In this document: positions 21,921-29,036 of the stretch, piece by piece | Numbering within the stretch: the first letter of the stretch is position 1 | Layout: every line of letters starts with the position of its first letter | From: O2-02-FULL-42-9 sp038043025 | GTDB taxonomy: Bacteria > Pseudomonadota > Gammaproteobacteria > UBA12402 | Length of the DNA: 29,036 nucleotides | NCBI GenBank assembly: GCA_038043025.1 | Contig: JBBTCW010000043.1 | Coordinates: 1-29,036 of the forward strand | Reading direction: 5' to 3' | Position numbers and translations under genes: made by a program | Notes under the pieces: generated by a model | Told to the model about the DNA's origin: nothing | The model's database searches: none | Seen by the model: the letters and a program-made list of their open reading frames with translations, nothing else

Positions 21921-23276
21921 TTATAGTTTTTCCTTTTGCAAATATTCTGGAATATTGCATGGCCAGTTTAAGTCGTCTTCAATTTTTTCTTTTAATGATT
22001 CGGCTGCTTTTATTTCACCGTGCGTAATAAATACTTTTTTAGGCGCTTCTTTAAATCCATGCAACCATTTTAAAATTTCATTGTAATCTGCATGCGCAGA
22101 CAAACTATGCATGCAGATAATTTCGGCCTCGACCGGAATCATAGTCCCGTGAATTTTAATTTCTTTTTCTCCCGAAATTAAGCGAGCCCCGCGCGTACCT
22201 TGCGATTGATAACCCACAAAAATAACGGTGTTACGATGGTCTCTCAAAAAAACCTTTAAATGATGTAATACGCGCCCCCCTGTTGCCATACCACTCGCTG
22301 AAATGATCACACTGGGCATGCGCTCTCGATCTAAACTTTGCGATTCTTCTGGCGAATTCACATACGTTGGCAACGCACAAATTTGTTTAGTCATTTCTTC
22401 AGAAAGTCGATGATCTTCTGAATGATGCAAAAAAACGTCTGTTGCATTAATCGCCATCGGACTATCAAGATAAATGGGAATCTTTGGAATTCGTTTTTGT
22501 TGTTGTAATTGATAAAGATAATATAAAATTAAGGACGTACGACCCACGGCAAAAGCTGGAATCACCACCGTGCCACCGCGTCCTACGGTGCGGTTAATCA
22601 CTTCATCCAACTGGTTCATGGGATTCGCCGTATCATGTAATCGATCGCCATAGGTTGATTCGACAACCAAATAATCCGTTTTATCAATCGGCGAGGGATC
22701 GACCGCAATTTCATTATTATATCGACCAATGTCGCCACTAAACAAAACACTGGTATTATGATGTTTAATTTCGATGCATGCTGCACCGATAATATGTCCA
22801 ATGCGCTTAAATTCATAGGTTAACCCCTTTGACAAGGTATAACCCTTATTAAACTCTATCGCTTGAAAATATTTTAAAGCATGTATGGCATCTTCACGCG
22901 TGTAAAGTGGCAGCGCTGGTTTATGTTTAGAATAACCATATTTGTTAGCAAGCCGTGCCTCTTCTTCGTGTAAATGTCCACTGTCTGGCAATAAAATATC
23001 ACATAATGCTTTGGTCGATGCAGAACAAATCACTTTCCCTTTAAATCCTTGGTTAATTAACCGCGGTAAATAGCCAGCGTGGTCAGTATGAGCATGAGTT
23101 AATAAAACGGCATCGATGGTTTTGGGATCGATTGGAAAAGGTTCCCAGTTGCGCATACGCAATGGTTTGATACCTTGATACATACCACAGTCGATCAAAA
23201 TTTTAGCATGTTCAGTTTCGATGAGATATTTTGAGCCCGTCACTGTTCGGGTCGCGCCTAAAAATGTTAATTGCAT
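21921..23276 (-). CDS. beta-CASP metallo-beta-lactamase (RNA-processing type exonuclease family)
   Basis: 451 residues. The metallo-beta-lactamase half has HAHTDHAG (HxHxDH, about residues 60-67), further ligands in FKRIGHIIGAAC and SGDIG, and the beta-CASP insertion carries STYGDR, ISASGMATGGRVLHHL and the late SLSAHADYNEI. This is the CPSF73/RNase J-related group of zinc-dependent nucleases; bacterial members of this length are presumed to cut RNA, substrate unknown. It begins 15 nt after plsC and ends 1 nt before deoA, so plsC - this gene - deoA are probably cotranscribed. Complete with no missing motif. Confidence 0.9.
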   Translation of the reverse strand: MQLTFLGATRTVTGSKYLIETEHAKILIDCGMYQGIKPLRMRNWEPFPIDPKTIDAVLLTHAHTDHAGYLPRLINQGFKGKVICSASTKALCDILLPDSGHLHEEEARLANKYGYSKHKPALPLYTREDAIHALKYFQAIEFNKGYTLSKGLTYEFKRIGHIIGAACIEIKHHNTSVLFSGDIGRYNNEIAVDPSPIDKTDYLVVESTYGDRLHDTANPMNQLDEVINRTVGRGGTVVIPAFAVGRTSLILYYLYQLQQQKRIPKIPIYLDSPMAINATDVFLHHSEDHRLSEEMTKQICALPTYVNSPEESQSLDRERMPSVIISASGMATGGRVLHHLKVFLRDHRNTVIFVGYQSQGTRGARLISGEKEIKIHGTMIPVEAEIICMHSLSAHADYNEILKWLHGFKEAPKKVFITHGEIKAAESLKEKIEDDLNWPCNIPEYLQKEKL

Positions 23277-23291
23277 TCCATTGTTCTCATT

Positions 23292-23999
23292 TTATTGTGC
23301 AGATGATTTTATCCTCTCTCTTACATCATGTATCAAACGATCCCTCTCTGTCAATGGATATTCTCGCGTATCAACAGGCTTTCCAATATGAACTTCTACG
23401 GCTTCATTAAATGATAAATTCAATGTATCGGGCGGAATAATTTTGTGGGTGCCTCGAATGCCGACAGGCACAATGATTGCATCCGTCCGTTTGGCCAACA
23501 TAAAGCCGCCTTTTTTAAAAGGCAATAATTCGCCGGTGCGTGATCGCGTTCCTTCGGGAGCAATCCAAAGTGCAATACCACTATCCATTTTAATTTTTGC
23601 TAATTGAAGACTCTCTGTTGCCGCTTTACGGTTACCTCGATCGACTGAAATAAAATCCGTTTTTTTCATTGCCCATCCCCAAATCGGAACTTTAAATAAT
23701 TCTGCTTTACCCATCATACGCAAAGTCAGTTTATCGGAAAACGCTCTAAAAATTGTTGGAATATCGAATAAGCTCAAGTGATTGCTCATAATGATATAGT
23801 TACGATCAGATTGGAATGTAATCTGATACGGATCCACAATTTTAAAATCTGCTTTTGCAAGATGAAACATGCGAGTCCCCCATTCGTAGGCTAATTTATT
23901 GATTTCATCACGCGAATAACGACAAAAGGTAACTTTTAAGGAAAGCAAGAGAATTGACCAAACGATGCGGAGGATGGTGATGTATTTTTTGAGATTCAT
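23292..23999 (-). CDS. plsC: 1-acyl-sn-glycerol-3-phosphate acyltransferase
   Basis: 235 residues. The family's HX4D motif is NHLSLFD (about residues 73-79), the second block is the FISVDRGNR region, and the third APEGTRSR (about 146-153), followed by PVGIRGTHK. It would acylate lysophosphatidic acid to phosphatidic acid at the inner membrane; a hydrophobic N terminus (ITILRIVWSILLLSL) anchors it. The ATG has only a weak upstream site, so a slightly different start is possible. First gene of a compact group with the beta-CASP nuclease and deoA. Confidence 0.9.
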   Translation of the reverse strand: MNLKKYITILRIVWSILLLSLKVTFCRYSRDEINKLAYEWGTRMFHLAKADFKIVDPYQITFQSDRNYIIMSNHLSLFDIPTIFRAFSDKLTLRMMGKAELFKVPIWGWAMKKTDFISVDRGNRKAATESLQLAKIKMDSGIALWIAPEGTRSRTGELLPFKKGGFMLAKRTDAIIVPVGIRGTHKIIPPDTLNLSFNEAVEVHIGKPVDTREYPLTERDRLIHDVRERIKSSAQ

Positions 24000-24032
24000 A
24001 AGATTTTTCTGTCATTCCAGAGAATCGAAGTT

Positions 24033-24094
24033 CGTAGGTTGGGCTAAGCGCATGCGAAGCCCATTGGGCTTCATTCCATTCAGCCCAACCTACG
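24033..24094. repeat. palindromic intergenic repeat
   Basis: CGTAGGTTGGGCT (24033-24045) pairs perfectly with AGCCCAACCTACG (24082-24094); inside, GAAGCCCA (24056-24063) pairs with TGGGCTTC (24065-24072). Its parts (TAGGTTGG, GAAGCCC) are shared with the core of repeats A-D, so it seems to be a full palindromic member of the same family. It lies between the ferredoxin and plsC genes. Confidence 0.75.
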
Positions 24095-24148
24095 GCACTG
24101 TGACAGACCCTTTATTATGGATAATTATCTGGATGACAATAGAATGCT

Positions 24149-24319
24149 TTATTCTGTTATTGCATCCATCGGGCACTCCGGTATGCACGCGCCACAATCA
24201 ATACAGGTGTCTGCATCGACGACCGCTTTTTCATGGTGCATGCTAAGCGCGCTGACGGGACAAATTTCAATGCAAGCAGTACAGCCGTTGCATTTTTCTT
24301 CATCGATTTTGATAGCCAT
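24149..24319 (-). CDS. 2[4Fe-4S] ferredoxin, 56 residues
   Basis: A very short gene. Starting at the ATG (24317-24319), with AGGAG 6 nt upstream, it reads MAIKIDEEKCNGCTACIEIC, then PVSAL, and later TCIDCGACIPECPMDAI before TAA. Both halves have the CxxCxxCxxxCP pattern, so it binds two [4Fe-4S] clusters and carries electrons at low potential. Bacterial ferredoxins of this kind are 55-60 residues, so the length is full. The partner enzyme is not in the window. It lies 61 nt past yajQ and could be in the same transcript. Confidence 0.93.
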   Translation of the reverse strand: MAIKIDEEKCNGCTACIEICPVSALSMHHEKAVVDADTCIDCGACIPECPMDAITE

Positions 24320-24380
24320 ATATTTCTCCTATAATTAAATCATCAGTCACTCTACACCAGCCCCACAAATATCGCAATCT

Positions 24381-24863
24381 CTAATCTCTAAAATTATTAA
24401 ATTGTATGGGCAGACCGATGTCCGCCGCTTTTAGAAACTGCATGACAGATTGTAAATCGTCTCGTTTTTTGCCTGTTACTCTCACGCAATCGCCGTGAAT
24501 GCTGGCTTGCACTTTGATCTGTGTGTCTTTAATTTGTTTGACTATTTTTTTTGCGGTATCTTGATCGATACCTTGTTTGACTTCCAGCACTTGTGTCGCC
24601 GCATGTAAATTCGTTTGTGGTTCATCTATTTTTAAAGATTGTCGATCAATACCGCGCTTTGATAATTTGCCTTGCAAAATATCCATCATTTGTTTTAACT
24701 GAAACGCCACCTGCGCATGCAACGTAATTTTATCTTTTTCTAGCACAAAATTTGCGTTAGTATTTTTAAAATCAAACCGGGTTTGTACTTCGCGATTCGC
24801 TTGATCAACAGCATTAGCTAACTCATGTGAATCGACTTTAGAAACAATATCAAATGAAGGCAT
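24381..24863 (-). CDS. yajQ: YajQ family cyclic-di-GMP/nucleotide-binding protein
   Basis: 160 residues, the usual length. It opens MPSFDIVSKVDSHELANAVD and continues with EVQTRFDFKN, KRGIDRQSL and HGDCVRVTGKKRDDLQSVMQ, ending PIQFNNFRD, all conserved landmarks of the UPF0234/YajQ family. The fold is two RNP-like halves; some members bind c-di-GMP and a transcription factor, others nucleic acid. The start follows lolD by 12 nt, so it appears to be cotranscribed with it. Confidence 0.95.
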   Translation of the reverse strand: MPSFDIVSKVDSHELANAVDQANREVQTRFDFKNTNANFVLEKDKITLHAQVAFQLKQMMDILQGKLSKRGIDRQSLKIDEPQTNLHAATQVLEVKQGIDQDTAKKIVKQIKDTQIKVQASIHGDCVRVTGKKRDDLQSVMQFLKAADIGLPIQFNNFRD

Positions 24864-24875
24864 AACAATACTCCT

Positions 24876-25556
24876 TTAGAGTGGACAGATTAAACCATTT
24901 TCCAATTTATAACTCATATCCATTTGCTCGGCACAACGCATATCATGCGTCACAATAATAAAACTGGTGCCTAATTGTTTTTGTAATTTAAACATACTTT
25001 GCATGACATTGTCAGCAGTTTTTGCATCTAAATTTCCTGTTGGCTCGTCGGCCAAAATACAGGCGGGGCGCGTGGCTAATGCGCGCGCGATAGCGACGCG
25101 TTGGCGCTCTCCGCCCGATAGCTCAGCGGATTTATGATGCATGCGATCAGCCAAACCCATTTCGACGAGCAACTCTTCTGCTGTTTCTTTGGCCTGCAAA
25201 ATCGTGCCGTCGCCTATTAAAACTGGCATGGCAACATTCTCTAACGCCGTAAATTCAGGCAATAAATAATGAAATTGATACACAAACCCGAGATGATGAT
25301 TGCGCAAATGGCAACGCCGTTTTTCGGATAATTTTTGAATATCTTGATCATTCCAATAAACAGTCCCTTGCGTCGGCGTATCCAGTCCGCCCAATAAGTG
25401 CAGTAAGGTGCTTTTGCCTGAACCCGATACACCGACGATAGCAATCAGTTGATTAGATGATACGGTAAATTCAATATCATTTAATACGTGTAATTCTTCA
25501 CCCGCATCATGAAAGGATTTGGTGAGATGTTGACAAGAGAGAATGGGTTTATTCAT
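24876..25556 (-). CDS. lolD: lipoprotein-releasing system ATPase
   Basis: 226 residues, an ABC ATPase with Walker A GVSGSGKS (about 42-49), signature LSGGERQRVAIARAL (about 145-159), Walker B CILADEP and a following HD switch region (IVTHDM). It powers extraction of mature lipoproteins from the inner membrane and hand-over to LolA. The ATG overlaps the end of the permease gene by 8 bp (ATGAATAA), giving a coupled permease-ATPase pair. The context with a LolC/E-type permease distinguishes it from other small ABC exporters such as MacB or FtsE. Confidence 0.94.
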   Translation of the reverse strand: MNKPILSCQHLTKSFHDAGEELHVLNDIEFTVSSNQLIAIVGVSGSGKSTLLHLLGGLDTPTQGTVYWNDQDIQKLSEKRRCHLRNHHLGFVYQFHYLLPEFTALENVAMPVLIGDGTILQAKETAEELLVEMGLADRMHHKSAELSGGERQRVAIARALATRPACILADEPTGNLDAKTADNVMQSMFKLQKQLGTSFIIVTHDMRCAEQMDMSYKLENGLICPL

Positions 25557-26799
25557 AACGCAACGCCTCCACCGGATGTACGCGTGAAGCGCGCCAGGCA
25601 GGATAAATCGTTGCGATCAAGCTCATCACGATCGCCGCAAGACAAACCTTAATCACATCGCTGGATTGTAATTGTGATGGCACATAGTTAACAAAATAAA
25701 TATTCGACGTTAAAATTTGAACGTGAAATATGTTTTGAATAAAATCAATCAATCGCGTGATATTCAGTGATAACAGCACACCACCGATTAATCCTAAGAG
25801 TGTACCCGTCACGCCAATAAGGGTACCTTGAATAATAAAAATATTCATTACCATGCGCGGTGTTGCGCCAAAGGTACGTAAAATCGCAATGTCGGATTGC
25901 TTATCATTAACCAACATGACCAAACTTGAAATTAAATTAAATGCGGCGATGGCAATTAACAATAACAATACAAAAAACATGATGTTTTTTTCCATTTGAA
26001 CAGCATGATAAAAACCGCCATAGGTGTCCGCCCATGTGGATACTTGATAGTCATAACCGATCTTGTTTTCAAGCTGCGAAGCAATTTTTTCAGCAGCAAA
26101 TAAATCGTTGGTTTCGAGCTTTAATCCACTCACCTGCCCACCCAATGCATAGAGTGTTTGCGCGTCATCGAGAGACGTATACGCATAACTATCGTCAAAA
26201 CCAAAGCCAGTACCAATATGAAAAATACCCACCACCGTAAAACGTTTGAATCTCGGAATGACGCCCACTGGCGTAAATGAAGCTTGAGGAATCAACATGT
26301 TCACTTTGTCACCCACACCGACACCTAAACTCGCCGCTAAGTTTTGTCCTAGCAAAATATCAAACTGATGAGCCTTTAAATCAAACAGCGATCCCTGTGT
26401 CATTTTTTTCTCTAGCACAGAAACATTGGATTCATATTGAGGTGATATTCCTTCCAATATCACGGGATGCGAAACATCTTCATTGCTTAATAATCCTTGC
26501 CCTTGCACATACGGAGCATATCCTTTTATTTCAGAAAATTGCCCAATTTTGTTGGCCATTCCTTGCCAATTATCTAAGGTGCCTGCTAATCCTGTTACCG
26601 TAATATGCGGTACCATCGTAAAAATGCGATCTTTAATTTGTTGATCAAATCCGTTCATCACGGATAACACGGTGATCAACACGGCAACACCCAAGGCAAT
26701 GCCCAGCATAGAGACCATCGAAATAAAGGAAATAAAATGATTGCGGCGTTTGGCGCGCGTATAACGCAATCCGATGTAGAGAGAAAGCGGCTTAAACAT
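25549..26799 (-). CDS. lolC: lipoprotein-releasing system permease (LolC/LolE family)
   Basis: 416 residues. It starts MFKPLSLYIGLRYTRAKRRN followed by the first transmembrane segment (ISMVSMLGIALGVAVLITVL) and SVMNGFDQQIKDRIF, which are the typical opening of LolC/LolE. A periplasmic domain (about 60-270) precedes three C-terminal membrane segments (about 275-400). It holds lipoproteins and passes them to LolA with LolD as ATPase. Only one permease gene is present here, so this may be a single LolF-like subunit acting as a homodimer; a second copy may be elsewhere. It starts 2 nt after the tatD stop. Confidence 0.93.
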   Translation of the reverse strand: MFKPLSLYIGLRYTRAKRRNHFISFISMVSMLGIALGVAVLITVLSVMNGFDQQIKDRIFTMVPHITVTGLAGTLDNWQGMANKIGQFSEIKGYAPYVQGQGLLSNEDVSHPVILEGISPQYESNVSVLEKKMTQGSLFDLKAHQFDILLGQNLAASLGVGVGDKVNMLIPQASFTPVGVIPRFKRFTVVGIFHIGTGFGFDDSYAYTSLDDAQTLYALGGQVSGLKLETNDLFAAEKIASQLENKIGYDYQVSTWADTYGGFYHAVQMEKNIMFFVLLLLIAIAAFNLISSLVMLVNDKQSDIAILRTFGATPRMVMNIFIIQGTLIGVTGTLLGLIGGVLLSLNITRLIDFIQNIFHVQILTSNIYFVNYVPSQLQSSDVIKVCLAAIVMSLIATIYPAWRASRVHPVEALRYE

Positions 26800-26801
26800 A
26801 G

Positions 26802-27581
26802 CTAACTCAATGATATCCCAAATAATTGACAGAAATTTTTTGTTGTATGCTCTGCGACTGTATTATATGGTACTTGACGTAAGTTCGCTATAAATTCAGC
26901 TACAAATCGCACATAGGCTGGCACATTGGGCTGGCCTCGATGAGGTACCGGCGCCAAATAAGGGGCATCGGTTTCAATCAATAATCGATCGATGGGAACA
27001 TAAGCTGCCACCTCTTGAACCTGTTGCGCTTTTTTAAACGTGACGATACCTGAGATGGAAATATAAAATCCTAAATCTAATGCGGCGCGCGCCACTTCTT
27101 TTGTTTCTGTAAAGCAATGCATCACACCACCGATTGAATCAGCACCCTCTTCTGCCATAATGCCTAATGTATCTTCCGGTGCTTGACGCGAGTGAATGAT
27201 CAATGGTTTGTTTGATGCTCTGGCCGCTTGCAGATGGACATGAAAATCTTCTTGTTGTTGCAGAACAGGAAATTCTTTATATGAATAATCTAATCCGGTT
27301 TCTCCAATGGCAACGACTTTATCGTGTTTTGCTAAGTTCACTATTTCTTCGAGAGTTGCACGCGCTGACGCTTTTTCCGTTGGATGCAACCCCACCGAAC
27401 AACTGACACAATCATATTGCTTTGCGATCGCGAGCAATTGAGGAAAATCCTTTAATGTCACGCCTGCCGATAACATGTAGACAACATCATTTTGTTTGGC
27501 CTCTTCGATCATGCACTTCAGTGAACCGTTATAAGGGGTCAAATCGAGCATATCTAAGTGGCAATGTGAGTCGATGAGCAT
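26802..27581 (-). CDS. TatD/YcfH-family metal-dependent hydrolase (DNase)
   Basis: 259 residues of TIM-barrel amidohydrolase type. Motifs: DSHCHLD at the N terminus (metal-binding His pair), GETGLDY in the middle, then HSRQAPED, GVMHCFTE and LIETDAPYLAPVPHRGQPN toward the C terminus, all diagnostic of TatD/YcfH. Members have 3'-5' DNase activity; some act in DNA repair or fragmentation. It begins inside the last 28 bp of holB, an order (holB-ycfH) also seen in other gammaproteobacteria, and ends 2 nt before lolC. Confidence 0.94.
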   Translation of the reverse strand: MLIDSHCHLDMLDLTPYNGSLKCMIEEAKQNDVVYMLSAGVTLKDFPQLLAIAKQYDCVSCSVGLHPTEKASARATLEEIVNLAKHDKVVAIGETGLDYSYKEFPVLQQQEDFHVHLQAARASNKPLIIHSRQAPEDTLGIMAEEGADSIGGVMHCFTETKEVARAALDLGFYISISGIVTFKKAQQVQEVAAYVPIDRLLIETDAPYLAPVPHRGQPNVPAYVRFVAEFIANLRQVPYNTVAEHTTKNFCQLFGISLS

Positions 27582-28531
27582 ATTAATAAATCCTCAATAA
27601 TCAACTGGCTATTCAAATTAACACTCGACCGTACCCATCGCATGCTTTCCATGGTTTTAGCATATAGCCGATATAGTTCATCCAAGCTGCTTTTTAAACT
27701 AATTTCTGACAAAGGTTCAATAATGTCTTGGTTTATCACATGCATTTTGTCACACTGTTTGATTCGTATGACATCGATCATCCAACTTTGAAAAAACGCC
27801 AATGTTTGTGTGATCTCGAGCTTATTCCATGCGCTGACCACTTGTGTAAACGTTGCTTGATCTCTTGTCCAAGCATACCAAACATCAAATAATTGTTTGC
27901 GTACAGTCAAAAAATCTTCTTCAATAAATTGCAGGACATGCAAAGGAGCGCCATAGGCTAAACGCAATAGTAGGGGAATTTCTGTCGCATCTTGCAATTG
28001 CCCTGTTAACCACTGAGTGGCTAACGACGCATTCGGCACCGGAAATTGAATTGTTTGACATCGACTGCGAATAGTGGCGGGCAATGCAGGTAATCGATCA
28101 GTTACCAAGAGAATATAAACATTCCCCTCGGGCTCTTCGAGTGTTTTTAATAACGCATTGGCGGCATTACGATTGAGCATATCAGCTGGATTGACAATCA
28201 CAACTTGGGCGTCACTGACGTGAGCCGTTTTGCTGATGTCTACAATTAATTGACGGATTTGATCTATCTTGATCACACGGGATGTTTCATCAGGTTTGAT
28301 ATCAAAATAATCGGGATGATTATTGGCGTTGAATAACAAGCACTGACGACAAGTGCCGCAGGGTTTATCCGTTTTTCCTTCGCACAATAACGATTGTGCA
28401 AATACCTTGGCGAAATATGTTTTGCCAACGCCGGCAGGTCCCACCAATAAAAGTGCATGCGGCAACCGGTTGTTGCTTTTACACTGCTGTAATTGTTCCC
28501 ATTGTGATGTTTGCCAAGGGAGGATGTTCAT
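27554..28531 (-). CDS. holB: DNA polymerase III delta-prime subunit
   Basis: 325 residues from the ATG at 28529-28531 (MNILPWQTSQWEQLQQ); a TTG ten codons upstream is less likely. AAA+ clamp-loader features are complete: Walker A GPAGVGKT (about 31-38), a four-Cys zinc module (CEGKTDKPCGTCRQC), Walker B-like VVIVNPADML, ALLKTLEEP, and the SRC motif in TIRSRCQ. The C-terminal collar region is diverged, as usual. With gamma/tau and delta it loads the beta clamp during replication. Overlaps the tatD gene by 28 bp. Confidence 0.93.
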   Translation of the reverse strand: MNILPWQTSQWEQLQQCKSNNRLPHALLLVGPAGVGKTYFAKVFAQSLLCEGKTDKPCGTCRQCLLFNANNHPDYFDIKPDETSRVIKIDQIRQLIVDISKTAHVSDAQVVIVNPADMLNRNAANALLKTLEEPEGNVYILLVTDRLPALPATIRSRCQTIQFPVPNASLATQWLTGQLQDATEIPLLLRLAYGAPLHVLQFIEEDFLTVRKQLFDVWYAWTRDQATFTQVVSAWNKLEITQTLAFFQSWMIDVIRIKQCDKMHVINQDIIEPLSEISLKSSLDELYRLYAKTMESMRWVRSSVNLNSQLIIEDLLICSSTHIAT

Positions 28532-28590
28532 ATTAGTCTCTTTAGTATTTTGTGCGAACAAGTCGGTCTTAACTCATCTCATTGGACGAA

Positions 28591-29036
28591 CTACGCTGGC
28601 GAGATACTCGGCGCCAACATTGCTTTCATTTCCGCCTGCGCTTGGGCTTCTTGACCCTTTACAATTCTGTGAATTTCTTGAACCAGTGTCGACACACCCA
28701 CTGGACTCGCTGCAGCCGCTTCTTGCCCAGCCGCTAGGCGCTCCAGCTCTACCACCACTTGTTCCGCTTTGGGACGTTGTTCGGTTCGTTGTGCCCAACA
28801 TAAACCAATCAGTTGAGCAAATCCTTTTGGCGCATCTTCCGGTATCTCTTCACGATTACCCGCTTTGACTTCTTCTTTGATTTCCACATCTTCCACACCC
28901 GCATACGGAATTTTTCTGGCCGCAATCTCCCACAGCGTCACCCCATACGCATACATATCCGATTGAAAAGAATATTTCGGGCGCAATCCAAATAACTCCG
29001 GCGCCATCCAAGGACGTGTGCCTACCGATTTTTCCG
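28591..29036 (-). CDS. eukaryotic-like protein kinase, C-terminal part (runs off the window)
   Basis: The frame enters from the right edge (EKSVGTRPWMAPELFG, the end of the activation loop with the APE motif), continues through SDMYAYGVTLWEIAARKIPY (subdomain IX) and CWAQRTEQRP (subdomain XI, invariant Arg), then leaves the kinase fold at about LERLAAGQEAA with an Ala/Glu-rich, probably helical, tail of some 50 residues ending at TAG. The Trp-x-Ala-Pro-Glu and CW...RP features are closer to tyrosine-kinase-like (TKL) kinases than to bacterial Hanks kinases. The catalytic loop and N-lobe lie outside the window, so activity cannot be judged. Possibly a host-directed effector. Confidence 0.85.
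   Translation of the reverse strand, partial: EKSVGTRPWMAPELFGLRPKYSFQSDMYAYGVTLWEIAARKIPYAGVEDVEIKEEVKAGNREEIPEDAPKGFAQLIGLCWAQRTEQRPKAEQVVVELERLAAGQEAAAASPVGVSTLVQEIHRIVKGQEAQAQAEMKAMLAPSISPA

Noticed and set aside
24117..24338. Plus-strand open frames over the ferredoxin gene
   Set aside because: The minus strand encodes a perfect two-cluster ferredoxin with a ribosome site; the plus-strand frames are its shadow.
1..29036. tRNA, rRNA, transposase or integrase genes that would explain the island
   Set aside because: I looked for them, especially near 1794-2086 and 20371-20663, and saw none; island movement must be explained by recombination or by genes outside the window.

Overview
The window is a draft-scaffold segment (two runs of exactly 100 N at 2419-2518 and 2583-2682) from what looks like a moderately AT-rich gammaproteobacterium, most likely a host-associated or intracellular one. 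This is an inference from a LolCDE-type lipoprotein export system, HolB, YajQ, a type-2 thymidine phosphorylase, a eukaryotic-like protein kinase and a giant Rhs protein carrying an OTU-type protease domain. I cannot name the species. All genes I support lie on the minus strand, so transcription runs right to left.

Right part (20417-29036), conserved chromosome: a partial eukaryotic-like kinase at the edge, then holB - tatD-like nuclease - lolC/E - lolD - yajQ with short gaps or overlaps, a 56-residue 2[4Fe-4S] ferredoxin too short for ordinary ORF cut-offs, a palindromic intergenic repeat, then plsC - beta-CASP metallo-beta-lactamase - thymidine phosphorylase (deoA).

Middle part (about 2087-20370), accessory island: it is bracketed by two same-orientation copies of the last ~250 bp of deoA plus ~46 bp downstream (1794-2086 and 20371-20663, about 20 differences in 293 bp). 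Inside is an Rhs/YD-repeat polymorphic-toxin locus. The Rhs reading frame would be about 4630 codons but is cut by one in-frame TAA (18620-18622) into 529 and 4098 residues. The large piece carries YD repeats, an OTU cysteine-protease domain, a beta-rich insertion of about 700 residues, more YD repeats, a LysM-like motif, a membrane-prone segment and a C-terminal toxin tip. Its cognate immunity gene follows 3 nt later. Downstream are displaced remnants of Rhs C-terminal regions: an orphan tip with its own immunity gene, a second Rhs stub, a lipoprotein gene, a DUF805 membrane protein, and a repeat-rich coiled-coil protein with an arginine-rich N terminus and a C-terminal membrane segment. Four copies of a roughly 65-bp intergenic repeat lie between these cassettes, as if recombination through them had shuffled the tips.

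Left part (1-1793): two overlapping L,D-transpeptidase genes, and at the very edge an open frame and hairpin of unknown meaning.

The most promising material is the OTU-bearing split Rhs giant with its fossil tip cassettes inside a deoA-flanked island, and the coiled-coil protein with a mitochondrial-presequence-like start.
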